Shown here piece after piece: positions 1 through 8,223 of a DNA stretch of 64,000 bases (position 1 is the first letter of the stretch; every line of letters starts with the position of its first letter). Below the pieces are notes generated by a model that was not told the origin of the DNA, made no database searches, and saw only the letters and a list, made by a program, of their open reading frames with translations. This DNA is from JAFDCJ01 sp964527835 (GTDB lineage Bacteria; Desulfobacterota; Desulfobacteria; Desulfobacterales; JAFDCJ01), in contig CAZGNV010000003.1 in assembly GCA_964527835.1 (NCBI GenBank), positions 79,722 to 143,721 of the forward strand. The letters are read 5' to 3'. The position numbers and the translations under genes are program-made.

Positions 1-1
1 G

Positions 2-727
2 AGCGAAAACGCCCGCAACAATGCCTGGATTTACGTGGATCTGACCGGCATCGATGTGGGCACCTATGTCAAGAAAGCCCAGCAGGTGGTGGCCGACAAG
101 ATCAAGCTGCCGGCCGGCTACAGCCTGGTCTGGAGCGGGCAGTACGAGTACATGCAGCGCGCCCAGCAACGCCTGGCGATCGTGGTGCCCCTGACGCTGG
201 TCATCATTTTCCTGCTGCTTTACTTCAATTTCAAGAACATCACCGAGAGCCTGATCATCATGCTCAGCGTCCCCTTTTCCCTGACCGGGGGCCTGTGGCT
301 GATGTATCTGCTGGGCTATAATATGAGTGTCGCCGTGGCCGTGGGTTTCATTGCCCTGGCCGGGGTTGCGGCCGAGACCGGGGTGGTGATGCTGATTTAC
401 CTGGATATCTCCTATAAAAAATTCAAGGACAAATACGGCGACCAGTTCAACCGGCAGCATCTCGAAGAAGCCATCGAGGAAGGTGCCGTGCTGAGGGTGC
501 GGCCCAAGATGATGACCGTGGTGGCCATTATGGCCGGGCTGATGCCCATCATGTGGAGCCATGGGACCGGCTCGCAGATCATGAAGCGCATTGCAACCCC
601 CATGGTCGGCGGCATGGTCAGCGCCACCATTCTCACGCTGGTGGTCGTGCCGGCAATCTATGAACTGGTGAAAGGTTGGAAACTGCCGCCGGGACCCAAA
701 AAGCACGACAAGGAAAAAGAATCATGA
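2..727 (+). CDS. Heavy-metal RND efflux pump, CusA/CzcA family (C-terminal part)
   Basis: The reading frame is open from the first bases of the window, so this is the last ~241 residues of a ~1000-residue inner-membrane pump. It carries the final transmembrane bundle, with hydrophobic helices around LAIVVPLTLVIIFLLLYF, a Gly/Ala-rich helix with AGVAAETGVVMLIYLD, and a last pair around MVGGMVSATILTLVVVPAIY. The AAE-GVVM stretch and the RVRPKMMT loop are typical of CusA/CzcA rather than of AcrB-type drug pumps. The family exports Cu/Ag or Zn/Cd/Co by proton antiport as a tripartite complex. The partner adaptor and outer-membrane genes must lie to the left. The stop overlaps the next start (ATGA), so the two are translationally coupled. 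Which metal is moved cannot be read from this part. Confidence 0.93.
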   Translation, partial: SENARNNAWIYVDLTGIDVGTYVKKAQQVVADKIKLPAGYSLVWSGQYEYMQRAQQRLAIVVPLTLVIIFLLLYFNFKNITESLIIMLSVPFSLTGGLWLMYLLGYNMSVAVAVGFIALAGVAAETGVVMLIYLDISYKKFKDKYGDQFNRQHLEEAIEEGAVLRVRPKMMTVVAIMAGLMPIMWSHGTGSQIMKRIATPMVGGMVSATILTLVVVPAIYELVKGWKLPPGPKKHDKEKES

Positions 728-1515
728 AAAAGTTCATCATCGTTGCCGTTCTGATGCTCCTGGGCGATGCTTTGGCGGCTGACGTTTCCTGGATGTATGT
801 TCAAAATCGAAGATACGAAAGCGGCCGCAACATCAACCGCCTGGCTTTCGGATTGGTGGATGACAAGGGACATATCCTGACTGACGGCCGCAGCGTGGCG
901 GATGTGAAGCTGTATGCGCCCGGAGGAAAACAGGTCAAGCTGAAAAAATTGCGGTTTGACTCCGACGAGGAAATTTTCGGCTTGTACGATGCGATCCGGA
1001 GTCAATGGCGCTACAGCAGCGACTGGCAGTTCGACAGCTGGTTCCGGGCCAATTTTTCCGAACCCCTGGTGGCGGGCACCTACCGTTTAAAAGTGATCAC
1101 CACGGATGGCAAGACAGCCGAAGGCAGCTGCAGGGTCAACTCGGTCGTTGCGCTGCCGATTATTTCTTCCCAAACGTTTAAATTTTACCCGGATGCATTT
1201 GGCAACGTCATCTGGAAATGGGATCTTCCCGACAACCTGGGCCGGCTGGTTTTCAACCGTCCGACCGAGGCCCGGGCCGCCATCGACATCTACAAAGATG
1301 ACAAAAGCGTGGCCTATTTTTTTGTGAAAATCCCCACCCATGTGAGCTATGTTTTTATCCCGCAGCAGGTGGCCGCCAAAATCAATGCCCGGGGAGATCA
1401 ATTCGGTCTGAAAGTCCAGCTGGAAACCCGGGATAAAAATTCGCGTACCTATTCAAACACCGTGTTGATCGAGGCCATGACAGCAACGTTGCCTCAACCG
1501 GACGGGGCCTGGTGA
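724..1515 (+). CDS. Periplasmic protein of unknown function, coupled to the RND pump
   Basis: A 263-residue protein. The start at 724 overlaps the pump stop (ATGA), and an AAGGAAAAAG stretch precedes it. Residues 1-18 form a clear Sec signal peptide (MKK, hydrophobic core, cleavage after ALA). The mature part is soluble, rich in beta-type segments, and has no metal motif that I recognise. A stretch near residue 85 (GLYDAIRSQWRYSSDWQFD) is Trp/Tyr rich, and a fold of two beta-sandwich domains is a guess only. Position directly behind the pump suggests a periplasmic accessory of metal efflux. I do not recognise the family. Confidence 0.8.
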   Translation: MKKFIIVAVLMLLGDALAADVSWMYVQNRRYESGRNINRLAFGLVDDKGHILTDGRSVADVKLYAPGGKQVKLKKLRFDSDEEIFGLYDAIRSQWRYSSDWQFDSWFRANFSEPLVAGTYRLKVITTDGKTAEGSCRVNSVVALPIISSQTFKFYPDAFGNVIWKWDLPDNLGRLVFNRPTEARAAIDIYKDDKSVAYFFVKIPTHVSYVFIPQQVAAKINARGDQFGLKVQLETRDKNSRTYSNTVLIEAMTATLPQPDGAW

Positions 1516-1567
1516 ATCCCGCCCCCAGCAGGAGGACCCGAGCCGCCTTCGGGCAGGAATCAAGATC

Positions 1568-3334
1568 ATGATTAGACTCAAAGGACTGCAGCAGCGCCTG
1601 GCGCTTTACATGTTGCTTCCCGTGGCACTGCTCCTGGTGGGCATGGGCATCGCCGGGTTTTTCTATGCCCGCAACATCCTGATCAAGGAATGGGGCGAGG
1701 CCGCCACCCTCAAGCTGCAGCGGGCGGCCCACAACGTGGACATGCGCCTGGGCCGGGCCAAGGAATGGCTGAAGATGTTTCATACCACCGGCGACAATCC
1801 CTACGCCGCCTATGTTCACCAGCTGGTGATCGAACAGTTAAGAAGCTTGAAGGGAGTCACGCGCGTCGATTTGACCTGGACCGATGCGCGCAGACCGCTG
1901 GAAGTCGCCAAAAGAGGGTTGATCCCGTTGCGCAAGGGCGGCTCGCTGGAAGTCGGGCTGCCGCGCTACGATTCGCTGGTGGCCAATAAAACCGTGGCCC
2001 TGGTTTCCGATCTTAAATCCGAAACCGGCAAGACCGTGGGCAGGCTGGAAGTGGTGCTGCGCTTTGATTACCTGATCGACACCATCCTGGCCTCGGGCTG
2101 GTGGCAAAGCGACCAGGCTTACCTGGTGGATGATTCCGGCAACATTCTCTCCAGCGCCGCTCCCAACGGGCGGCGGCGCCTGGGCGACGGCAACCATTTG
2201 CTGGAACTCAAAACCTTGGCGGCCATGAAAAAAAAGCCCTTTGGCACGGTGCTGGGCGGCGGCTTTTTTACTCCCGAAGTCAGCGGGTTCTATCGCCTCA
2301 AAGAAGCGCCCTGGACCCTGATCATGATCGCGCCGGGAAAGCAGATCCTGTCATCGATTCTGCGCTTTCGCCTGTACTATTTTATCACCGGCACGGCCTT
2401 TATTGTCATTATCCTGCTGTTGATCAAACTGGTTATGGGTCGCACGGTCTCTTCGATCAAGGCCCTTTCAGATACGGCCCACAAGGTGGCGCGCGGCGAT
2501 TTCGTCACCCTGGCGGCGCCGAAAACAAAAGATGAAGTCAGCGAGCTGATCCAAAGCTTCAACACGATGGTATTGCAGTTAAAAGAGCGGATCCGGCTCA
2601 AGGAAGCCATGGGTCTGGCCATGGAGGTTCAGCAGAACCTGCTGCCGCAAAAGCCCCTTCAAATTGAAAATCTGGATATTGCCGGCAAAAGCATTTACTG
2701 CGACGAAACCGGCGGCGATTACTTCGACTTTTTTCAATTCCCGGCCCTGGGCCGGGGCAAGGTCGGTATTGCCGTGGGAGATGTGGTGGGCCACGGCATA
2801 TCGGCCGCCTTGTTGATGACCACCGTGCGGGCGTTTTTGCGCAGCCAGATGTCCCGGCCCGGCAGCCTGGATCAGAAGGTGGCCGATGTCAACCGGCTTT
2901 TGTGCCTGGACACCTTTGAGTCCTGTGATTTCATGACCCTGTTTCTGATGCTCATCGACCCGGATAAAAAGCAGCTGCACTGGGTGCGGGCCGGCCATGA
3001 TCCGGCCATCGTTTATGACCCGGCCGGCAGCACCTTTGCCGAGCTGCAGGGCACCGGCTCCGTGCTGGGAATCAACCCGGACTGGACATTTCAGGAAAAT
3101 TTGTACACGGGATGGAGTGCCGAGCAGATTATTGTCGTGGGCACCGATGGGATCTGGGAAACGGAAAATGCCGACGGCGAAAAATTCGGCAAGCAGCGCC
3201 TGCGGGAAATCATCCGTCAAAACTGCCAGGGCTGCGCCGAAGAGATTCTGAATGCCATCACCGATGGCCTGGCCGAATTTCGACAGACCGCTCCCCAGGA
3301 GGACGACGTCACCCTGGTGGTTGTCAAGGGATGA
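1568..3334 (+). CDS. Membrane sensor with HAMP and SpoIIE/PP2C phosphatase domain
   Basis: A 588-residue RsbU-like protein. A first membrane helix lies at about residues 12-33, then a periplasmic Cache-like sensor region, a second helix at about 260-285 (FITGTAFIVIILLLIKLVMG), a HAMP linker and a C-terminal PP2C-type phosphatase domain from about residue 350. Phosphatase metal-site motifs are present: ETGGDYFDFF, GDVVGHGISAALLM, VGTDGIWE and EDDVTLVVV. Such enzymes dephosphorylate anti-sigma-factor antagonists in partner-switching pathways, but no STAS antagonist or RsbW-type kinase gene lies nearby. It follows the RND pump genes by 52 bp and may be cotranscribed with them. A paralogue with the same layout is at 10427-12634. 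Confidence 0.92.
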   Translation: MIRLKGLQQRLALYMLLPVALLLVGMGIAGFFYARNILIKEWGEAATLKLQRAAHNVDMRLGRAKEWLKMFHTTGDNPYAAYVHQLVIEQLRSLKGVTRVDLTWTDARRPLEVAKRGLIPLRKGGSLEVGLPRYDSLVANKTVALVSDLKSETGKTVGRLEVVLRFDYLIDTILASGWWQSDQAYLVDDSGNILSSAAPNGRRRLGDGNHLLELKTLAAMKKKPFGTVLGGGFFTPEVSGFYRLKEAPWTLIMIAPGKQILSSILRFRLYYFITGTAFIVIILLLIKLVMGRTVSSIKALSDTAHKVARGDFVTLAAPKTKDEVSELIQSFNTMVLQLKERIRLKEAMGLAMEVQQNLLPQKPLQIENLDIAGKSIYCDETGGDYFDFFQFPALGRGKVGIAVGDVVGHGISAALLMTTVRAFLRSQMSRPGSLDQKVADVNRLLCLDTFESCDFMTLFLMLIDPDKKQLHWVRAGHDPAIVYDPAGSTFAELQGTGSVLGINPDWTFQENLYTGWSAEQIIVVGTDGIWETENADGEKFGKQRLREIIRQNCQGCAEEILNAITDGLAEFRQTAPQEDDVTLVVVKG

Positions 3335-3609
3335 TTCGGTGGTTTAGCGGGCAATTAAAGATAAACGGGGTTATCTGGAGAGCGCCAGTTGAATACATCC
3401 GCTATCGATCTCACCACGAAGAAAGGCTATAATTTCTTGACAGCCGATCGTTCGCAACAGCCTATCAGAAGATTTTTTATTTGCCTGCTATGATAAAACG
3501 CTTCTCAGCGCAGCGCAAAAGACAGGGCTGCGAACCCTTCCGGGCTCTGTGGGGACCGCAGCGAGTTGAAGCTTAAAGCATTAAAGAGTTAAGGCAACCT
3601 TTGCCGTTA

Positions 3610-4899
3610 TTAAAAGTCGACGACTGCTTGCAGCCAGAATTTCCAGGTGTCGGTTTTAAAATCATTGGCAAAATAGTTGGCATAGGCCGCCAGCAGCGAG
3701 TAGTGCTTGCCGAATGATTTGGTGATTTGGGCGTCGATTTCGTGGCCATAGTCCGCGCTGCCCTTGGCGGCGTCGAACTGATGGTAAACGCCCAGCAGAT
3801 CGACGCCCCAAAGCGTGGTGCCCAGCGCACCATAAAGATCCACCACCCCATCGGGGGGGATGACCAGGAACTGGTCCGCCCAGCCCTGGAAGGCATGATT
3901 GGTTCCCAGGGGCGTCTGCAGCCCCACACCATTGTCCGATCCGAGATACTCCCAGCCGATTTTGGCGGTCATATCGGAAAATCCGGCTCCCACTTTTGGT
4001 ATTTTGATCCCGCCGATGAAGTGAAAGTAATTGGCGTTGTAGTTCACGGGGTTATCTTTATAATCCACCTGGTAGGCATATTCCGCCGTGTAAAGCAGGT
4101 TGAGGTTTTCAAGCACGGATGTCGAACCGTTAAACCGGATGCCGTAGGTTTGGGTTGAAAACGCGTAGGAAAAAGGACCGCTGTTGTGGTCGTCATCATA
4201 ATCGAGCCAGTAGCCGTAGGCCGTGAGTTTGCCGATGCCGCCAAAAGCATATCCAAGGTTGAGCAGCGGAGACTTCATATTGACATTCTTGCTTGTGATC
4301 GATCTGACGTTGGAGACAAAGGCGAATTTGAAATCCGCATTTTTAAGTGTCTGGTTGATGATGCCCGCGGCATCGAAAGTCTGTTCCATCTGCCGCCAGC
4401 CGACGTTGCCGATGAAACGGTGGTTGTTGTAGACGATTTTTTGCCGGCCGGCTTTGACAACCGTATCCGGGATTCCTGAAAAGGCCAGCCAGCCCTGGTT
4501 GAGTTCCGCTTCCCCCGGATCGGCAATGACGGCATACTGGGTCTTGCCGTTGCGAAGGCTGTTGTAATCATTTAGAAAAACCGGCGTGTTGCCCTCAAAT
4601 TCACCAAACCCCTGCAACTCGTACCATTTCGGTGTCAGATAGCCCAGGCGCAGCCGGATGGGATCGCCCCGGCTGATATCCTTGCCCTGCTGGTCGACAT
4701 ATTCAAAACGCCAGCGGATATTGAAGCTGATTTTGCCCCAGTCGCCCTGCAGGGCATCTTCGATCCTGGTGTTGAATTCGGAAAATCCGGCAGCGGCCGG
4801 CGTTGCTGCCACAACGGTCAATAGAATCGCTACCCATAGCGCACCGATTGCGGCGGCGGCTTTTTTTTCCAGTTGTCCGAAGGCCCTGGCACACATCAT
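3610..4899 (-). CDS. Outer-membrane porin, alginate-export (AlgE-like) family
   Basis: A 429-residue protein with a signal peptide (hydrophobic IGALWVAILLTVVAA, cleavage near PAAAG) and a long series of amphipathic beta strands ending in an aromatic C-terminus (WLQAVVDF), as expected of an outer-membrane beta barrel. The N-terminal part (SEFNTRIEDALQGDWG, RWRFEYVDQQG) and the later LRNGKTQYAVIADPG and GWLAFSG blocks resemble the Alginate_exp family, which in this phylum is often annotated without proof of alginate transport. The start has a good ribosome site (AAGGAGCGGGA). No polysaccharide genes are adjacent, so the substrate is open. Confidence 0.85.
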   Translation of the reverse strand: MMCARAFGQLEKKAAAAIGALWVAILLTVVAATPAAAGFSEFNTRIEDALQGDWGKISFNIRWRFEYVDQQGKDISRGDPIRLRLGYLTPKWYELQGFGEFEGNTPVFLNDYNSLRNGKTQYAVIADPGEAELNQGWLAFSGIPDTVVKAGRQKIVYNNHRFIGNVGWRQMEQTFDAAGIINQTLKNADFKFAFVSNVRSITSKNVNMKSPLLNLGYAFGGIGKLTAYGYWLDYDDDHNSGPFSYAFSTQTYGIRFNGSTSVLENLNLLYTAEYAYQVDYKDNPVNYNANYFHFIGGIKIPKVGAGFSDMTAKIGWEYLGSDNGVGLQTPLGTNHAFQGWADQFLVIPPDGVVDLYGALGTTLWGVDLLGVYHQFDAAKGSADYGHEIDAQITKSFGKHYSLLAAYANYFANDFKTDTWKFWLQAVVDF

Positions 4900-4963
4900 T
4901 CCCGCTCCTTGTTCTGATTTTATTGAAATGGAAAATCCGTTTGGCGTATGATTGTTTTTGTTC

Positions 4964-4978
4964 TGGCATGGCTTTTGC
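4964..4978 (+). promoter_or_regulatory. Sigma-54 promoter for the Cache sensor gene
   Basis: TGGCATggcttTTGC has the invariant GG and GC dinucleotides ten bases apart. It sits about 117 bp before the start at 5096 and is followed by an AT-rich stretch. No clear activator palindrome was found just upstream. Confidence 0.65.
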
Positions 4979-5095
4979 TTTTTAAATTACTATTGCAGGG
5001 AGAAAATGTCCACCCCCAAAGCGCTTTTTTATCCAATTTAATCGTTATTGATCCAGGTGGGCAGAATTTTCCATCCATGAAAGAGAGAAAGGGAA

Positions 5096-6085
5096 ATGAT
5101 GTTGTGGAACATGATCAGGAAAATTTTGCTGCAAAACAAAACTTTCTTTGTGCTTATTATCATTTTTATCATTTTTTTTGGACTCGTTTTATTTTTCGGG
5201 GCAAAACGAATATACGACAGTGAATCAAAATGGCGGCACGAAATCGGTTCGGAGCAGCTGCACTCCGGCATGGCGGTGATCAATTCATTTTTTTCCAATT
5301 TTGAGCATCATTTGTCGTTTCTGCGCGGGCTTCCCGGCATCAAAGCCTATGTCGACAGTAATTTCACTTCAAGCAAAGCCCGGCACGAGGTGCAAAACAT
5401 ATTCTATGATCTTGTCAAAGCCACCCGGGAAATTTATCAAATCAGAATAATTGATTCTTCCGGACAGGAGACCGTCAAGGTGATTAACAGGCCGGATGGC
5501 ACCACCATCATTGTTCCTGCATCGGATTTACAAAACAAGAAGAATCGCTACTACTTCAGTCAGATCATGAACCTTGAAAGCAAGGTCTATATCTCACCTA
5601 TCGATCTGAATGTGGAACGGGGAGCGGTCGAAAAGCCGATTGTCCCTGTGGTCAGGATAGCGGCACCGCTCACAGATGATCGCGGAGATCTAAAAGGAAT
5701 TTTGATTATTACGGTATATTTTTCAAAAGTCCTTCAACTGCTGCCGAAAAATGTTTTTGTTCAAACCCGGCAGGGAAATTTAATCGCCTTAAATCCTGAC
5801 GGAAACATTGTGTTTGAAAGATCGAATTATGATCTTACGGGAAAAAAAGGGCGGCTGGAAATTTCGAGCACCGAAAACATCCACTATGCCACGCTGGAAC
5901 TGGCCGCGGATAAAAGCCTGTTTGTGGCGATTCATCACAACCATTCCCAGGTGGTCGGGATGATCCAACCTGAAAGCGGCAAACATTTTGACCCGGATGT
6001 GGTGGATGCCTTTCTTAAGCTTGGCGATAAATTCATAGAGATAAGTGAAACGTACAGAATCCAACCCGCTTCGTCATCAGTCTGA
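5096..6085 (+). CDS. Membrane-anchored Cache-type sensor protein without output domain
   Basis: A 329-residue protein with one strong N-terminal membrane helix (TFFVLIIIFIIFFGLVLFFG) and a periplasmic part that looks like a double Cache/PAS-like ligand domain (IRIIDSSGQETVKVINRPDG, then FFSQIMNLESKVYISPIDLN, then a second half near NVFVQTRQGNLIALNPDGNI). In histidine kinases and chemoreceptors such a domain is followed by a second helix and an output module. Here the protein simply ends, and no kinase remnant follows in any frame. It may be a truncated receptor or a stand-alone binding protein. Consecutive Met codons (5096, 5099, 5111) leave the start uncertain by a few residues. A sigma-54 promoter precedes it. 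Confidence 0.75.
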   Translation: MMLWNMIRKILLQNKTFFVLIIIFIIFFGLVLFFGAKRIYDSESKWRHEIGSEQLHSGMAVINSFFSNFEHHLSFLRGLPGIKAYVDSNFTSSKARHEVQNIFYDLVKATREIYQIRIIDSSGQETVKVINRPDGTTIIVPASDLQNKKNRYYFSQIMNLESKVYISPIDLNVERGAVEKPIVPVVRIAAPLTDDRGDLKGILIITVYFSKVLQLLPKNVFVQTRQGNLIALNPDGNIVFERSNYDLTGKKGRLEISSTENIHYATLELAADKSLFVAIHHNHSQVVGMIQPESGKHFDPDVVDAFLKLGDKFIEISETYRIQPASSSV

Positions 6086-6189
6086 AAACACAGAAAGGCA
6101 GGGGATTACCACCGGAGCCGTTGACTGTCATTTCAACCCGTTTATGCGTTCAATGATGAGCAGGGAGGGCAAGAACATGGAAGGACACG

Positions 6190-6393
6190 AATCAGGTTCT
6201 CATCACCGGCATTGTCAGGGCCATCAAACTGAGCAGGGCGACGATGCGCAATATAACGCAAACCCTGTTTTTTGCCTTCATCTACAATTCACTGGGGGTT
6301 CCCATTGCCGCGGGCGGATTATATCCGCTTTTCGGTATTCTTTTGAGCCCGATGATCGCCGCGGTGGCCATGAGCATGAGTTCGGTTTCGATG
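6190..6393 (+). pseudogene. Remnant of the C-terminus of a CopA-type copper P-type ATPase
   Basis: The frame through ATG 6244 reads as the end of a Cu+-exporting P1B ATPase: RAIKLSRATMRNITQ, then LFFAFIYNSLGVPIAAG, then LYPLFGILLSPMIAA and AMSMSSVSMSG. These match the conserved last two helices of CopA almost residue for residue, but the other ~700 residues are absent and the frame runs out into unrelated sequence at about 6394. The break coincides with the stop codon of the opposite-strand gene 6394-6750. This is a gene scar from an earlier copper pump. Confidence 0.85.
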
Positions 6394-6750
6394 TCAGGGC
6401 ACTCGGATTGTCTCTCCGTGACTGCATGTCGCGGAATTGTTACCGTAGGCACGGTATTCGGAAGCAGCCTTATAATCATAGCGGACTGCACCGTTGGAGC
6501 TCTTGATCGTCTGTGTCTGCCCCTTTTTTAGAACCCCTTCCCACAAAGGCCTTTGGTTCAGAATATGTTTCTGATAATAATTTCCGTCGTTGATGGTATT
6601 GCCGGAGGAATCTTTATCAAAGATTCTGAGAAACACGTCATCATTGGTGGCTTTAAAGCGGCAGGTATTGTGAGCGGCGGTGGCTTCAAATACGCCGGCG
6701 AAACCTGTCAAAAAAAGTAAATAGAAGGTGATGATATATATTTTTTTCAT
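6394..6750 (-). CDS. Small secreted protein of unknown function
   Basis: A 118-residue protein. It starts at the Met of MKKIYIITFYLLFL, which has a GGAGACCTCC ribosome site, and carries a signal peptide cleaved near ATAA. The mature part (~95 residues) is polar, with two Cys (NTCRFKATNDDVFLRIFD, and ATCSHGET near the end) that could form a disulphide. I do not recognise the family. Its stop codon lies exactly where the CopA remnant on the other strand ends, so the natural C-terminus may have been changed by the rearrangement. A sigma-54 promoter is placed 54 bp upstream. Confidence 0.65.
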   Translation of the reverse strand: MKKIYIITFYLLFLTGFAGVFEATAAHNTCRFKATNDDVFLRIFDKDSSGNTINDGNYYQKHILNQRPLWEGVLKKGQTQTIKSSNGAVRYDYKAASEYRAYGNNSATCSHGETIRVP

Positions 6751-6803
6751 TTTGGAGGTCTCCTTAAAAAATTGCGTCCAGGTATATGCTGCCACTAGTC
6801 AAA

Positions 6804-6818
6804 GCAAGGAACATGCCA
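6804..6818 (-). promoter_or_regulatory. Sigma-54 promoter for the 6394-6750 gene
   Basis: On the minus strand TGGCATgttccTTGC, with GG-N10-GC spacing. The expected transcript start is near 6792, about 40 bp before the start codon. It shares a regulatory region with the divergent promoter at 7055. Confidence 0.7.
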
Positions 6819-6898
6819 ATTAAAAAAGAAGCCGTTTTGGATTTTAAAGCAGCAAATGTCTTGAAAATGGTTGTCGGAGAGGGTAGCGAGACTGTAGA

Positions 6899-6915
6899 TG
6901 AATACTTTTTACCCG
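6899..6915. promoter_or_regulatory. Probable activator (UAS) site between two divergent sigma-54 promoters
   Basis: The 17-mer TGAATACTTTTTACCCG is an imperfect palindrome (CGGGTA-AAAAG-TATTCA on the other strand). It has the same 6-5-6 layout as the better sites at 24346 and 27732. It lies 81 bp from the left-going promoter and 140 bp from the right-going one. Confidence 0.55.
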
Positions 6916-7054
6916 GTTGGATGGAATTTCAAGGTGTGCATTGCGAAAATATTGCGCATCGGCTCAGGCGATCCAGATGAATATTCGTTTCTACCTGGCA
7001 TTAATTGCGCATGGATAGTTGTATTGGGGACGGATGGACGCATGGAATCGGTTC

Positions 7055-7069
7055 TGGCACAGCCCTTGC
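7055..7069 (+). promoter_or_regulatory. Sigma-54 promoter for the small membrane protein / selenoprotein operon
   Basis: TGGCACagcccTTGC is a full match to the -24/-12 consensus. The expected transcript start is near 7081, giving an ~80-base leader before the ATG at 7164. Confidence 0.8.
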
Positions 7070-7163
7070 TTTAATGTAGAACAAAAACGGCAAAGCGACT
7101 GCCGCCGGTCGGACCCGGAGATTTTCAGCGGCAGCCTATCCAGTGCCAAAGGAGGAACCCCCC

Positions 7164-7406
7164 ATGCTAAACTTGATTCCACTGATTGTCATCGGCCTGT
7201 TGGTGTATTCTATTTTTTCCCGCAAAGGCGGGGTCGGCTGCTGCGGCCATGGCGCTCACGAATCGCGACGTCATCAGGATCGCCCGCCCGTGAAATCAGC
7301 TGATATTCACCCGGTGAATATCATTGATCTGGGCCCGGATGAGTATACCGTCCTTTCAACGGTACCCATTGAGGATTCCAAGGCCCCAGGAGCCGGGCGG
7401 AAATAA
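7164..7406 (+). CDS. Small membrane protein with Cys/His-rich segment
   Basis: An 80-residue protein starting at ATG 7164 behind an excellent ribosome site (AAAGGAGGAACCCCCC). Residues 2-17 form one membrane helix (LNLIPLIVIGLLVYSIF). It is followed by a Cys/His cluster GCCGHGAHESRRH and a polar tail. The CCGHGxH stretch could bind a soft metal, which is an inference. It is the first gene after the sigma-54 promoter at 7055, and the selenoprotein follows 13 bp after its stop, so the two are very likely cotranscribed. Confidence 0.75.
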   Translation: MLNLIPLIVIGLLVYSIFSRKGGVGCCGHGAHESRRHQDRPPVKSADIHPVNIIDLGPDEYTVLSTVPIEDSKAPGAGRK

Positions 7407-7419
7407 ACCCACAGCGAAA

Positions 7420-8205
7420 ATGATGAGAAAACTGGTACGAAATACGGCCCGACTGAAAAACAGAGCGGTCGCCAAAATGATCAACCAATCTCCTTTTTTG
7501 GCAAAACGCTTTACGGCATCCTTTACGCCGCAATATTCGACCAGCATTCCATGGACGCCGGTAACGAAACCGTTAAACAAATCTAAATTTGCCATTGTTA
7601 CAACCGCCGGCCTGCATAAAAAAACGCAGCCCCCCTTTGACATGCTGGATCCCAACGGCGATCCAGGCTATCGAGTCCTGGATGCAGAACAGCCCTTCGA
7701 GGTTATCATTACCCATGACTATTATGATCATGCGGCTGCTGACAAAGATATCAATGTGGTTTTTCCCATTGACCGGCTGAGAGAATTTGAACACGAAGGG
7801 CGGATCGGTCGCCTGGCAGAAACCCATTACAGCTTTATGGGGCACATTACAGGAGGCCATGTTCCTGTCTTGATGAACGAAACCGCTCCGGAAGTTGCTG
7901 CCCGGCTCAAGGCCGCAGGAGTCGAGGCCGTTATCCTGACGCCGGGATGAGCGATATGCAATCAATCCGTGGGATTGATTCAAAGAGAAATTGAAAGCGC
8001 CGGCATCCCGACTGTTGGCATCTCTATGATAAGGGGGTATTCGGAGCGGGTAAAACCCCCGCGAACCATTTTTTTGAAAGGGCCCTTCGGTCACCCCTTT
8101 GGACACCCCCATAACCATGAGCAGCAACGGGCGGTGCTGAAGGAAACCCTGGCGGCGCTGGAAGGCATCAAGCAGCCCGGTGAAATTATCGATCTTCTTT
8201 TTTGA
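7420..8205 (+). CDS. Selenocysteine protein of the glycine/betaine/sarcosine/D-proline reductase B (GrdB) family
   Basis: The frame contains a TGA at 7948-7950 and continues in the same frame to 8205. The join LTPG-U-AICNQSVGLIQREIE is the U-x-x-C signature of GrdB-like selenoproteins. Before it stand other family blocks: VTTAGLHKKTQPPFDM, ITHDYYDHAAADKDINVVFP and HYSFMGHITGG. After it come IESAGIPTVGISMIRG and FLKGPFGHPFGHP. The product is 261 residues, with Sec at 177 and Cys at 180. The start is ATG 7420 or 7423, with a weak ribosome site. A 9-bp hairpin follows the TGA. True GrdB is a subunit of glycine reductase; this family version occurs without the other Grd subunits and its substrate is unknown. 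A redox selenol role is inferred. Confidence 0.9.
7960..7980 (+). promoter_or_regulatory. bSECIS hairpin after the GrdB-like UGA codon
   Basis: A perfect 9-bp stem, AATCAATCC / GGATTGATT, closes a GTG loop that begins 18 bases after the TGA. Position and a GU-containing loop fit bacterial SECIS elements, which bind SelB. Confidence 0.75.
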
Positions 8206-8223
8206 TTTAGGATAGCGGTTGTC

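Noticed and set aside
6786..6980. 64-codon plus-strand frame as a gene
   Set aside because: It lies across the divergent sigma-54 region and activator site, has no ribosome site and no recognisable product.
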